Shown: positions 9,385 to 17,249, numbered from the stretch's first letter. The stretch: DNA of 64,000 bases from Roseivirga ehrenbergii (GCF_001593005.1 NZ_LQZQ01000002.1:62001-126000), one strand, 5' to 3'. Made by a program: numbers and translations. The notes: generated from the sequence alone by a model not told the origin.

Positions 9385-9431
9385 TAGACCATGAGGTCTA
9401 TTTACCAACGTTCATAAAGATTTTAGCTTTG
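9385..9431 (+). promoter_or_regulatory. Activated promoter 3: inverted repeat plus -7 box (for sRNA 1)
   Basis: Perfect-arm inverted repeat TAGACC-ATGA-GGTCTA (9385-9400), then 23 nt, then the consensus -7 box TAGCTTTG (9424-9431). No protein gene follows within 370 bp. Predicted transcription start near 9437. Confidence 0.75.
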
Positions 9432-9436
9432 AAAAG

Positions 9437-9545
9437 AAAAGTCTTAGGGCTAATACAATTCAAATTGAGGATGTGGGTGTTCTTGTTTGAGCTGCTTAGA
9501 ACAGGGAAACTCAACAGGTTTCCCTGTTAGGCAGTTTCCCCTTAT
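9437..9545 (+). ncRNA. Predicted small RNA 1 under response-regulator control
   Basis: Inferred from the consensus promoter at 9385-9431 and strong secondary structure. AACAGGGAAAC (9500-9510) and GTTTCCCTGTT (9518-9528) form a perfect 11-bp stem with a 7-nt loop, extended by CTGC (9492-9495) with GCAG (9531-9534). A second GTTTCCC (9534-9540) could pair with the same GGGAAAC. The 3' end is not clear: the hairpin has no proper T run, so the transcript may be processed or may read on to the terminator at 9709-9739. It contains TTGAGG, also found in sRNA 2, and a 19-codon frame at 9471-9530 (MWVFLFELLRTGKLNRFPC). I do not recognise a known family. Confidence 0.45.
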
Positions 9546-9559
9546 TACGAATAGCAAAT

Positions 9560-9606
9560 TAGACCTAAAGGTCTATTTAATTAGGAGGATTAAGGACTTA
9601 GCTTTA
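9560..9606 (+). promoter_or_regulatory. Activated promoter 4: inverted repeat plus -7 box (for sRNA 2)
   Basis: Perfect inverted repeat TAGACC-TAAA-GGTCTA (9560-9575), identical to copy 2, then 23 nt, then TAGCTTTA (9599-9606). Predicted start near 9612. It lies 15-20 nt after the end of the sRNA 1 structures. Confidence 0.75.
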
Positions 9607-9611
9607 TAAAG

Positions 9612-9739
9612 TAGATAGTTCATTTAGTAAAAATTAAGGAGTGAACTACTAATAAAGAAATATACAATTTCGGTAGACGACTATTTGGTTGAGGTATAGT
9701 CAATCTACGAAGCCACCATACGGGTGGCTTCTTTTGTTT
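9612..9739 (+). ncRNA. Predicted small RNA 2 under response-regulator control
   Basis: A transcript of about 128 nt is bounded by promoter 4 and a clear terminator. Stem A: TAGTTCA (9616-9622) with TGAACTA (9642-9648), whose loop carries AAGGAG. Stem B: GTAGA-c-GACTAT (9673-9684) with ATAGTC-aa-TCTAC (9696-9708), whose loop carries TTGAGG. Stem C is the terminator. No open frame with a credible start is present. The arrangement (sensor kinases, LuxR-type regulators, activated sRNAs with unpaired GGA/AGG) recalls GacS/GacA-RsmXYZ of gammaproteobacteria, but no CsrA gene is in view. The family is unknown to me. Confidence 0.6.
9709..9739 (+). terminator. Intrinsic terminator of sRNA 2
   Basis: GAAGCCACC (9709-9717), loop ATAC with one G, then GGTGGCTTC (9723-9731) form a perfect 9-bp stem followed by TTTTGTTT. 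It is 460 bp or more from any upstream coding region on this strand except the regulator at 8700, which argues for a non-coding transcript. Confidence 0.9.
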
Positions 9740-9762
9740 ATGGCCATCTGGTTTTTCGATAA

Positions 9763-9778
9763 TGGCAAAGGTCTTGCA
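9763..9778 (+). promoter_or_regulatory. Sigma54 (-24/-12) promoter of the GH3-family gene
   Basis: TGGCAAAGGTCTTGCA differs from the sigma54 consensus TGGCACR-N4-TTGCW at one core position. GG (9764-9765) and GC (9776-9777) are separated by exactly 10 nt. Expected start near 9789, 14 nt before the ATG at 9803. It follows the sRNA 2 terminator directly, so the gene is transcribed separately from the sRNAs. A sigma54 activator gene lies 2.7 kb downstream. Confidence 0.7.
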
Positions 9779-9802
9779 ATACTGAATTCATTAATAACAT
9801 AA

Positions 9803-11338
9803 ATGAATCAAATGCCACTTTTAGGAAAGCTAATAAAGAAATCTATTGATGTTGCCAACGAACTTTTTGAAGAGGATAAAAACCCAGTTGAAGCACAGTC
9901 TGAAGCACTAAGAAACCTACTAGAATCGGCCAAGAACACCGATTTCGGAAGAAGATATCAGTTTAATGAAATACTTAAATCAGAAGATGTTGCCAAGTCG
10001 TTCCGAGTATCCGTTCCCTGTTTTGATTATCACCGAATGTTTGGGGAATGGTGGCATAAAACTGTGGAGGGAATTCCCGATGTAACTTGGCCGGGTAGCC
10101 CAGAATACTTTGCACTTAGTTCAGGAACCACAGGATCTAAAAGCAAACGCATTCCCGTTACAAAAGAAATGATCGAAGCCATTCGAAGCACTGGAATTAA
10201 ACAAGTAATGAGCCTATCTGATTACGACTTGCCAGATGAATTTTTCCAGAAAGGAATACTCATGTTAGGTAGCAGCACAGAACTTGAAGAGCGAAATGGA
10301 CATCTAGAAGGAGAAATAAGCGGAATAAGCGCCAGCAATATTCCATTTTGGTTTAAAGGATACTATAAACCGGGTGAAGAAATTGCTAAAATTCAAGATT
10401 GGGATGAACGTGTTCAGCGAATTGCTGAACAAGCACCCAATTGGGATATTGGTGCTCTTTCTGGAATTCCCTCTTGGATTGAGCTCATGCTTAAAAAGGT
10501 TATAGAACATAATAATTTAAAAAATATACATGAAATCTGGCCATCTCTGTCTGTATTCACAACAGGCGGGGTTCCTTTTGAGCCTCACCAAGAAAGCTTC
10601 GAAAAACTATTGGATCACCCTCTCCTCTATTTAGATACTTACTTGGCTTCTGAAGGCTTTATTGCATTGCAAGTGAGGCCGAATGAAGACATGTCGATGC
10701 AATTGGCCTACGATGGAGGCATTTACTTTGAGTTTATACCTTTCCAGCCCGAATATTTTGACGAAAATGGAGCACCATTTGAAGACGCCCCAGCCCTAAG
10801 TTTGGCTCAAGTGGAAGAAGGTAATGAGTATGCAATGTTGATCTCCACCGTTAGTGGCGCTTGGCGTTATAGTATTGGCGACACTATAAAATTCACCAAT
10901 AAAGAAAAAGCAGAAATTAAGATTACAGGCAGAACGAAATTTTTTCTGAATGTAGTGGGCTCACAACTATCTGTAAACAAAATGACAGACGCTATTCAAA
11001 AGCTTGAAGAAGAATATAAAATGTCTATTTCGGAATTCACCGTAGCGGCTGTAAAACATGATGGTGAGTTTTACCACCAGTGGGTAATTGGAAGTGGAAA
11101 TGAAAGTAATACAGACGAAGAAGCTCTAGCTCGTACTTTAGATGAAGCGCTTAAAAATGTGAATAAAAACTATGGTGTAGCTAGAAGTAAAGCCTTAAAA
11201 GGGGTTAAGCTCAAATTAGCAAGTCCAGAAACCTTTTACGATTGGGCAGAACAGACCAAGAAAAAAGGCGGACAAATTAAAATTCCTCAAATGATGAGTG
11301 AATCAGAAATGAAGGCTTTTCTAGAGTTTATTTCATGA
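9803..11338 (+). CDS. GH3-family acyl-adenylate-forming protein
   Basis: A 511-aa homologue of the GH3 family, known in plants as acyl-acid-amido synthetases (adenylation of a carboxylic acid, then transfer to an amino acid). The ATP-binding motif SSGTTGSKSKRIPVT lies near residue 105, and the family C-terminal region contains YSIGDTIKFTNKEKAEIKIT followed by GRTKFFLNVVGSQLSV. No signal peptide or membrane helix, so it is cytoplasmic. Bacterial members are widespread in Bacteroidota but I know of no established substrate. It has a sigma54-type promoter and overlaps the convergent metallopeptidase gene by 6 nt. Confidence 0.85.
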   Translation: MNQMPLLGKLIKKSIDVANELFEEDKNPVEAQSEALRNLLESAKNTDFGRRYQFNEILKSEDVAKSFRVSVPCFDYHRMFGEWWHKTVEGIPDVTWPGSPEYFALSSGTTGSKSKRIPVTKEMIEAIRSTGIKQVMSLSDYDLPDEFFQKGILMLGSSTELEERNGHLEGEISGISASNIPFWFKGYYKPGEEIAKIQDWDERVQRIAEQAPNWDIGALSGIPSWIELMLKKVIEHNNLKNIHEIWPSLSVFTTGGVPFEPHQESFEKLLDHPLLYLDTYLASEGFIALQVRPNEDMSMQLAYDGGIYFEFIPFQPEYFDENGAPFEDAPALSLAQVEEGNEYAMLISTVSGAWRYSIGDTIKFTNKEKAEIKITGRTKFFLNVVGSQLSVNKMTDAIQKLEEEYKMSISEFTVAAVKHDGEFYHQWVIGSGNESNTDEEALARTLDEALKNVNKNYGVARSKALKGVKLKLASPETFYDWAEQTKKKGGQIKIPQMMSESEMKAFLEFIS

Positions 11339-11935
11339 AACATCCGCTATTTTTTTAGGGATTTCCTCCTCATTAGTATTTACAATTTCCATAACCTCTT
11401 CAGGCGACAGGTAGAGTCGCTTGATTTTTCTCTTGTATCGTTCAGGAAGGTGTGTATTATTAAGTATGAAATTCTTAGTCTCCAATATTTCAGACCTCAA
11501 GCCATGTCGAACGGCAAATTCATCCGCTCTTCTTTCTGCGGCTCTAATATATTTGCCCAGAATGAGATAACCCAAACCAAAGCCTAAAAGCGAAAGCACT
11601 GAGCGGTCTTTATAATCCATGATGTGTCCGAGCTCATGACCAATCCAGCCTACCAAAATAGTCTGTGGTAATTCCTCAATTCTCATCAATTTCCCTTCAA
11701 TCACAAACCTACGCCTCACATAAATTACATAAGCACGATCTTCTAACAAACTGAAAACCGACTTAAATGAAGGCCTAGCGCTCATTACCGATTTACTCTT
11801 CTTTTCCGCAAAGCGAAACTCTATTTTTATGCTTTTAAGCTCTGGGTAATGCGAAAGGGCAATAAGGGCAGGTGTTCTAATTTCTTCTGGAATTTTCTTT
11901 CTCCAGCCAAATGTATTCAACAGTAAGGGTTCCAT
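11333..11935 (-). CDS. Putative zinc metallopeptidase (HExxH)
   Basis: A 200-aa protein with the zincin motif HELGH at residues 100-104 and a following helix AAERRADEFA that can supply the third ligand (E-x-x-x-D), as in M48-like peptidases. Between them a short hydrophobic segment (LSLLGFGLGYLILGKYI) could be membrane-associated. No signal peptide. The last 6 nt overlap the end of the convergent GH3-family gene. Substrate unknown; the family assignment beyond zincin is uncertain. Confidence 0.65.
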   Translation of the reverse strand: MEPLLLNTFGWRKKIPEEIRTPALIALSHYPELKSIKIEFRFAEKKSKSVMSARPSFKSVFSLLEDRAYVIYVRRRFVIEGKLMRIEELPQTILVGWIGHELGHIMDYKDRSVLSLLGFGLGYLILGKYIRAAERRADEFAVRHGLRSEILETKNFILNNTHLPERYKRKIKRLYLSPEEVMEIVNTNEEEIPKKIADVS

Positions 11936-12170
11936 AAATTTTGTGTTATGACAAGCGAAGTGTCTCTAAGTACACACGCCTAGTTTTTGAACTTCAATGG
12001 CTAGCTTTTAAATTTTTTTAAACCAAAAACTCCCTCCAAAGCCCATTTTACCCATTTATAAAGAAAACTTCGTGCCGTTGTGAACAAAGTGAGCATAAGT
12101 AGACTTTAATAATTATTCTGTGTAGATTATTCCCCAATGACGGGTCGTATTCAGACACTATAATAGAATC

Positions 12171-12527
12171 ATGAAAGAAACGAAGAGCGTGGCAATTGTG
12201 GATGATGAAGAGTTTATCGGACACATGGTGTCAAAATTTTTACAAAACGAAGGATTAACAACTGTATACTTTGATAGAATGCTTGCTGCTAAGGAAGACT
12301 TTTTAAAAAAAACCTATGACTACTACTTTTTGGATTTGAACCTTCCAGATGGAACCGGTTTCGATTTAGTACCGATCATCCAGAAAAGGGCTAAAAATGC
12401 CAAAATCATCATCATTAGTGCGCATGATGGCCACGAAGAGTTGAGTAGAGCTAAATCATTTGGTGTTCATGGTTTTATTCATAAGCCTTTCAATAAGCAG
12501 GCAATTCTAAATACGATAACAAAATAG
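12171..12527 (+). CDS. Single-domain response regulator
   Basis: A 118-aa receiver: acidic pair in IVDDEEF, phosphoacceptor D in YYFLDLNLPDGTG, and lysine in FIHKPFN; no output domain. One nucleotide separates its stop from the start of the sigma54 activator, so the two are translated from one mRNA. It may share phosphate with that activator and with the PAS kinase at 14756. A weak -7 box TAGACTTTA lies about 70 bp upstream. Confidence 0.88.
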   Translation: MKETKSVAIVDDEEFIGHMVSKFLQNEGLTTVYFDRMLAAKEDFLKKTYDYYFLDLNLPDGTGFDLVPIIQKRAKNAKIIIISAHDGHEELSRAKSFGVHGFIHKPFNKQAILNTITK

Positions 12528-12528
12528 G

Positions 12529-13902
12529 ATGGAGAAGATTTTAATTATTGATGATGATCAGGACATATGCCTGCTCCTTCAAAAATACCTTACAAAAAAA
12601 AGTTATGAGGTTTTTATTACTTACAGTGGAAAGGAAGCTGAAGAATGGCTAAAGAAAAACCAAGTCGATTTGGTGCTTTGCGACTTCAAACTCCCTGATT
12701 ACTCTGGGCTCGAAATTCTTCAGAAAATAAAAATTATTGACCCCAACATTCAGGTCATAATTATTACTGGCTACTCTGATGTGCGCGTTGCAGTTGAGGC
12801 CCTTAAGAGAGGTGCTTTTGAATATGTAACTAAGCCCTTATATCCGGATGAAATACTCCTTACCATTCAGAATGCCTTAAATCAGAAGTTAGAAGAAAAT
12901 CACCCAAGAACCCGAATCAAGAAAAAGCAAGTCAGGAACGAATTTGTGGAAGGTGTGAGTCACGCTGCACAAACCGTAAAAAAACATATCGAACTGATCG
13001 CCCCCACTGATATGTCTGTAATTATTATGGGAGAAACGGGAATTGGGAAAGAGTTTGTTGCCACTGCTATTCATGAAAAAAGTAAAAGAGCCGATCAGCC
13101 ATTCCAAGCCGTTGACTGTGGTGCATTACCAAAAGATTTAGCTGGATCAGAACTTTTTGGACATCAGAAAGGAGCATTTACTGGAGCAATTGCCGATAAA
13201 AAAGGCTGTTTCGAATTGGCCAATGGAGGAACTCTCTTCTTAGATGAGGTAGGAAACCTGACGTACGAAAACCAAGTGAAACTTTTACGAGTACTTCAAG
13301 AAAGAAAAGTAAAACCCATTGGCGCCAATAAAGAGGTAGAAATCGATGTTCGCTTATTAGTGGCTACAAACGAAAACCTAAAAGAAATGGTAAAGAAGGG
13401 CACTTTTCGTGAAGACATTTATCACAGACTGAATGAGTTTAAAATTGAAGTTCCTCCTTTAAGAGAAAGACCCGATGATATTATTATTTATGCGGAGCAC
13501 TTCTTGCTTAAGGCCGATCGCCAGTTAGAAAAAGATGTGAAAGGTTTTACCGAGGATACAAAAGAAAAATTGAGAGAATACCCTTGGCACGGAAATCTAC
13601 GAGAACTGGGTAATGTGATCAAAAGAGCGGTTTTGCTTTGTCAAGGCGACCTTATTGAAACTATCCACCTGCCACAAGAAATTGTGACTCCAGATTTATC
13701 AGAAGCAGATTCTTCACTACAAGTATCCTTTAATGGGGAAATGCCTACAGATCTGAAATCGGTAGCTGAAGCGGCAGAAAAGAGGGCAATTATTGAGGTG
13801 CTAAAACGCACTAAAAATAATAAGAGTAAAACGGCAGACTTACTTAAAGTAGATAGGAAAACGCTTTACAATAAGCTAAAAGCTTACGGAATAAGTACTT
13901 GA
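12529..13902 (+). CDS. NtrC-family sigma54-dependent response regulator
   Basis: A 457-aa transcription activator for RNA polymerase with sigma54. Receiver about 1-120 (ILIIDDDQD, LVLCDFKLPDYSG, VTKPLYP). AAA+ domain about 150-385 with Walker A GETGIGKE, the sigma54-contacting loop GAFTGA, Walker B GGTLFLDEVG and the GNLRELGNVI sensor helix. A Fis-type helix-turn-helix closes the protein (NNKSKTADLLKVDRKTLYNK). Paired with the receiver protein in front and probably with the PAS kinase 850 bp downstream. Likely targets are the nearby -24/-12 promoters at 9763, 14645, 16274, 16996 and 19286. Confidence 0.96.
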   Translation: MEKILIIDDDQDICLLLQKYLTKKSYEVFITYSGKEAEEWLKKNQVDLVLCDFKLPDYSGLEILQKIKIIDPNIQVIIITGYSDVRVAVEALKRGAFEYVTKPLYPDEILLTIQNALNQKLEENHPRTRIKKKQVRNEFVEGVSHAAQTVKKHIELIAPTDMSVIIMGETGIGKEFVATAIHEKSKRADQPFQAVDCGALPKDLAGSELFGHQKGAFTGAIADKKGCFELANGGTLFLDEVGNLTYENQVKLLRVLQERKVKPIGANKEVEIDVRLLVATNENLKEMVKKGTFREDIYHRLNEFKIEVPPLRERPDDIIIYAEHFLLKADRQLEKDVKGFTEDTKEKLREYPWHGNLRELGNVIKRAVLLCQGDLIETIHLPQEIVTPDLSEADSSLQVSFNGEMPTDLKSVAEAAEKRAIIEVLKRTKNNKSKTADLLKVDRKTLYNKLKAYGIST

Positions 13903-13923
13903 TCTAGAGTTATAGATGGCTTA

Positions 13924-13966
13924 AAACAATAATGCCCCTCCGCTTGGAGGGGCATTATTGTTTTTC
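13924..13966. terminator. Bidirectional terminator between the activator and the beta-barrel gene
   Basis: AAACAATAATGCCCCTCC (13924-13941) and its exact complement (13946-13963) form an 18-bp stem with a 4-nt loop GCTT. It is flanked by A and T runs on either side, so it serves both convergent genes. Confidence 0.92.
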
Positions 13967-13981
13967 TCTACTTAGTGGTTT

Positions 13982-14602
13982 CTACATTCCTAATGCAATG
14001 TAAAACTGAATTACGGAGTTTTTTGCATCTCCCATAATCGATCTGGCATTATCTGAATCAGCTATTTCTGACAGACCGAAATTGTATCGTGCCCCTAACT
14101 CTGTATTTCCAAAGTTCAAACCTAGTCCACCAGAAAGACCAAAGTCGAAAGCATTCAATTCGTCTCTATCGATTTCACTAAAAGAACTACCGAAATCTCC
14201 ATCCGTAGTTACGTTTGCACTAATTAAGTACGATACATAAGGGCCAAACGAAATATCGAGTGCATCGCCAGCTTTTAAATCGAGCATAACTGGTAGCTCT
14301 ATGTAATTTAAATTGAACTTCGCTTCTCCATCGAATGGACCTGTTCTATATTCAGATCGATTTCCTTTTGTTGAAAATAACAACTCGGTTTGTATAGCCG
14401 AAGAAGGACCAATTTGGTTTTCCTTAAAGATACCAATACTAAAACCAGGTCTTAAATTATTGTCATCGATATCGTCCGTGTAAAGGTTACTTAAGTTAAA
14501 GCTTCCTTTAATTCCCGACCTAAATTCTTGCGCCTGACTCTTATTTGTAAAGGAAACCAAACACAATAGCGAAAAAATACTTGTTATAATAATCTTTTTC
14601 AT
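13982..14602 (-). CDS. Outer-membrane beta-barrel protein (PorT/OmpW-like)
   Basis: A 206-aa exported protein. Residues 1-24 are a signal peptide ending in KSQAQE. The rest alternates short hydrophobic strands and polar turns, ends in an aromatic-rich strand (SVIQFYIALGM), and resembles the small outer-membrane beta-barrel family abundant in Bacteroidota. It lies between the sigma54 activator and the PAS kinase, and has a -24/-12-like element upstream, which suggests it belongs to the same stress regulon. Exact role unknown. Confidence 0.8.
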   Translation of the reverse strand: MKKIIITSIFSLLCLVSFTNKSQAQEFRSGIKGSFNLSNLYTDDIDDNNLRPGFSIGIFKENQIGPSSAIQTELLFSTKGNRSEYRTGPFDGEAKFNLNYIELPVMLDLKAGDALDISFGPYVSYLISANVTTDGDFGSSFSEIDRDELNAFDFGLSGGLGLNFGNTELGARYNFGLSEIADSDNARSIMGDAKNSVIQFYIALGM

Positions 14603-14644
14603 GACTTTCTAGTTTAAATGTTATGTGCTTTTTCATCATGATTT

Positions 14645-14660
14645 AGAAAAGGTTGTGCCA
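14645..14660 (-). promoter_or_regulatory. Sigma54-like promoter of the beta-barrel gene
   Basis: On the minus strand TGGCACAACCTTTTCT keeps the full -24 box TGGCAC and has TTTC in place of TTGC at -12 with the right spacing. Expected start near 14635, about 33 nt before the gene. Confidence 0.5.
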
Positions 14661-14755
14661 TTTACCGAAAAGCTCATTTAAACGCTTTGCTACCTTTCAA
14701 TTGGGGAAATGAAACCCCCTTGTGAGTAAAATCAACCCTACAATAAACTGAGAAC

Positions 14756-16195
14756 ATGAGTTTGAAAACCGAGTTTGAAGACCTAATAATATCCATCTTT
14801 GAAAATGCCCCATATGGTATAATTTCCTTTAAATCGATTCGCGATGAAAAAGATAAAATCATTGATTTTGAATGTCTGTTTATTAATCCTAAGGCAGAAA
14901 AAATTGTAGGCATCCCTTCTAAGCAAATGGTCGGAAATTCACTTCTCGATACCATGCCTGGCAATAAAGAAGCTGGTTTATTTGATTTGTATGTTAAGGT
15001 TGTTGAAAAGCGCGAAAGTATAAGTATAAAAAAGCATTACGAAGGAGAGCATTTTGATAATTGGTTCGAAATTCACGCTAGCCCCTTGGCTGATGGCTTT
15101 ACAGTAAGCTTTTTGGACATAAGTGAGCATGAAAGAACCGTAAGGAAAGCAAAAGCTTCAGAGGTTCGTTACGAGCAGCTTTTTCATGAATCCATAGACT
15201 CGATTTTTATCACCAATAATGAATTGCTCTTGTTGGAAACCAACGATGCCATGCTCAAAACATTTGGCTACGAGCGAGAGGCAATGAGAGTACTCACTTT
15301 TAAGAGTCTGTTTTTGAATGAAGAGGACTTTATCCGCTTTAATAAAGAATTCTATAAAAATGATCGTGTTGAAGAGTTTGAAGCTGAACTTTTGCTAAGT
15401 GATGGTAAAACTGGTATCTGTTTAATTAACATTGTTGAACTTAGTCAGACAGATGACGGACTCAGGTTATACCAAGGAATCATCAAAGATATCACTCGAA
15501 AAAAGATGTCAGAACGCGAATTGATTTGGGCAGAAAAACTGTCGATGACAGGAAAAATTGCCAGAAGCATTGCCCATGAAGTAAGAAACCCCCTCACTAA
15601 TCTATCTCTAGCACTTGATCAATTAAAGGATGAGATTCCGCCAGAGGTAACCGAAGCGGATTTATATATTGATATTATTGCGCGTAACTCCAAACGCATA
15701 GGTAATCTGATTACTGAATTATTAGAATCATCAAAACCAAAATCTTTAAAGCTTACCCAAACTCCTTTAAATGAAGTAGTGAAAGACTCGCTTGAACTAA
15801 TAAAAGATAGATTGAAACTTCAAGGCATGAAGGTATTAGAGGATTATGACTCTTCTATACCCTTAATTCCTTTGGACTCTGATCAGATGAAAACAGCTTT
15901 AGTAAATTTGTTTGTGAACGCCCTTGAAGCAATGGAGCCAGAAAAAGGTATTCTATCTATAAAAACCTATTTAAAAGAAGATATAATATTCTTAGAAATA
16001 GCCGATAATGGCATCGGTATTTCAGAAGATAATATCGACAGCCTTTTCGAGCCTTTTTTTACAGCCAAAATCGGAGGAATGGGATTAGGACTTACTACAG
16101 TCCAGAATATAATAAAGAGCCATACCGGACACATATCAGCCAGCAGTACCGTTGGAGAAGGAACATCCTTTCAAATTACCTTTAGCGTAGATTGA
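14756..16195 (+). CDS. PAS-domain sensor histidine kinase
   Basis: A soluble 479-aa kinase without membrane segments. Two PAS domains (about 12-125 and 135-255) precede a HisKA box SIAHEVRNPLTNLSLALDQL near 275 and a HATPase domain with LVNLFVNALEAM, IADNGIGIS and GMGLGLTTVQ. The organisation is NtrB/AtoS-like, and it sits between the sigma54 activator and the stress genes, so it is the likely kinase for the receiver proteins at 12171 and 12529. A -7-like box TACCTTTC is at 14691-14698. Confidence 0.92.
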   Translation: MSLKTEFEDLIISIFENAPYGIISFKSIRDEKDKIIDFECLFINPKAEKIVGIPSKQMVGNSLLDTMPGNKEAGLFDLYVKVVEKRESISIKKHYEGEHFDNWFEIHASPLADGFTVSFLDISEHERTVRKAKASEVRYEQLFHESIDSIFITNNELLLLETNDAMLKTFGYEREAMRVLTFKSLFLNEEDFIRFNKEFYKNDRVEEFEAELLLSDGKTGICLINIVELSQTDDGLRLYQGIIKDITRKKMSERELIWAEKLSMTGKIARSIAHEVRNPLTNLSLALDQLKDEIPPEVTEADLYIDIIARNSKRIGNLITELLESSKPKSLKLTQTPLNEVVKDSLELIKDRLKLQGMKVLEDYDSSIPLIPLDSDQMKTALVNLFVNALEAMEPEKGILSIKTYLKEDIIFLEIADNGIGISEDNIDSLFEPFFTAKIGGMGLGLTTVQNIIKSHTGHISASSTVGEGTSFQITFSVD

Positions 16196-16273
16196 GGGTT
16201 GATCTCCCCAAGATTGTAGATCAAATTGCTCATTTTTCTGCGGTTAAATCCCTTTTCATTGTTATAAAGCTGT

Positions 16274-16289
16274 TGGAACGAATTTCGCC
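16274..16289 (+). promoter_or_regulatory. Sigma54-like promoter of the Dps gene
   Basis: TGGAACGAATTTCGCC has GG (16275-16276) and GC (16287-16288) exactly 10 nt apart; other positions partly match TGGCACR-N4-TTGCW. It lies 40 nt upstream of the ATG. Confidence 0.5.
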
Positions 16290-16327
16290 TACAGCATAAC
16301 GAGAGTTTAATTTTTAAAGAAAAGGAT

Positions 16328-16852
16328 ATGACAACTGATACACAAATAGAAAGTAAAACGAAGCCAAAACTACAGAAAAGGGCATTCGCTAGATTAGGTT
16401 ATACAAAGATGGAAACTGCGGAGTTGGTAGATGCTATGAATAAGTTATTGGCCAATTACAGCGTGCATTATCAAAAATTGAGAAACTTCCATTGGAACGT
16501 AAAGGGCCCCGATTTCTTCGATATTCATGAGCAATTTGAGCAACAGTACAATGCGGCTAAGGTATCCATTGATGATGTAGCAGAAAGAATTAGGGTTTTC
16601 GGACAAACACCTATGAGCACAATGCGCGATTACCTTGAAACATCTGATATTAAAGAGTCAAGTACAGATCTAAGTGCCATGGAGATGGTTTCTGAAATTG
16701 TTAAAGACTACGAAATTTTATTGGAGCACATGTTCAACGTAATTGAAGTTGCCCTCAATAATGGAGATAGCGGAACGGTAGATATGGTGAACTCTATGGT
16801 GAAATACACCGAGAAAAACCATTGGATGCTAACAGCCTTCTCTAAGAAATAA
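16328..16852 (+). CDS. dps: Dps-family DNA-protection ferritin
   Basis: A 174-aa member of the Dps family, which forms 12-subunit shells that oxidise and store iron and shield DNA during starvation or oxidative stress. The diagnostic ferroxidase segment KLRNFHWNVKGPDFFDIHEQ is near residues 50-70, followed by the second-helix ligands around NAAKVSIDDVAERIR. The N-terminal 25 residues are lysine-rich, as in Dps proteins that bind DNA with a basic tail. Flanked by a sigma54-like promoter and its own terminator. Confidence 0.95.
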   Translation: MTTDTQIESKTKPKLQKRAFARLGYTKMETAELVDAMNKLLANYSVHYQKLRNFHWNVKGPDFFDIHEQFEQQYNAAKVSIDDVAERIRVFGQTPMSTMRDYLETSDIKESSTDLSAMEMVSEIVKDYEILLEHMFNVIEVALNNGDSGTVDMVNSMVKYTEKNHWMLTAFSKK

Positions 16853-16877
16853 GATAAAGTCGGTATATGTGTTAATT

Positions 16878-16908
16878 AAGGGTGGGGTTTTTTACCACCC
16901 TTTTTTGT
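16878..16908 (+). terminator. Intrinsic terminator of dps
   Basis: AAGGGTGG (16878-16885) pairs with CCACCCTT (16895-16902), followed by TTTTTTG. It begins 25 nt after the dps stop. Confidence 0.88.
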
Positions 16909-16995
16909 GAAAAATATTCCACGGTTCATAACTACCCTTTTATCCAAAACGACCTAAAACCTCGCTAAACAGTGTTTTCATCAATGTAAACAGCT

Positions 16996-17011
16996 TGGTA
17001 TAATTATTTCA
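16996..17011 (+). promoter_or_regulatory. Sigma54-like promoter of the csbD-mscS operon
   Basis: TGGTATAATTATTTCA keeps TGG, A5 and TTTCA at the right spacing for TGGCACR-N4-TTGCW, with the same TTTC -12 variant as the beta-barrel gene. It lies about 43 nt before the first ATG. Confidence 0.4.
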
Positions 17012-17053
17012 CGATAATGAACAGAAACCAACTAAGAACAACAAAAAACCAAT

Positions 17054-17245
17054 ATGAAAAGATTTCTTCAAGGTAATTGGGATCAGATTAGAAGAAAGCT
17101 AAGAAAGAAATATAAGCAGCTAAATGATCAAGATCTGAAATATATAGAAGGGCACGAAGAAGAACTGATTGTTAGGCTTCAAGTAAAACTAGACAAAACG
17201 AAGCGGGAAATAACTACAGAACTTAAAACGATAATAACTGACTAA
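17054..17245 (+). CDS. CsbD-family stress protein
   Basis: A 63-aa, highly charged, helical protein that resembles the CsbD family of general stress proteins (GNWDQIRRKLRKKYKQLNDQ, then a second helix LKYIEGHEEELIVRLQVKL). The biochemical function of the family is not known. First gene of an operon with MscS (4-nt gap), a lipoprotein and a beta-barrel protein. Confidence 0.8.
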   Translation: MKRFLQGNWDQIRRKLRKKYKQLNDQDLKYIEGHEEELIVRLQVKLDKTKREITTELKTIITD

Positions 17246-17249
17246 CCTT

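Noticed and set aside
9471-9530. 19-codon frame as an annotated gene
   Set aside because: The GAGG before the ATG has no spacing and the frame ends in an RNA stem; mentioned only as a possible leader peptide.
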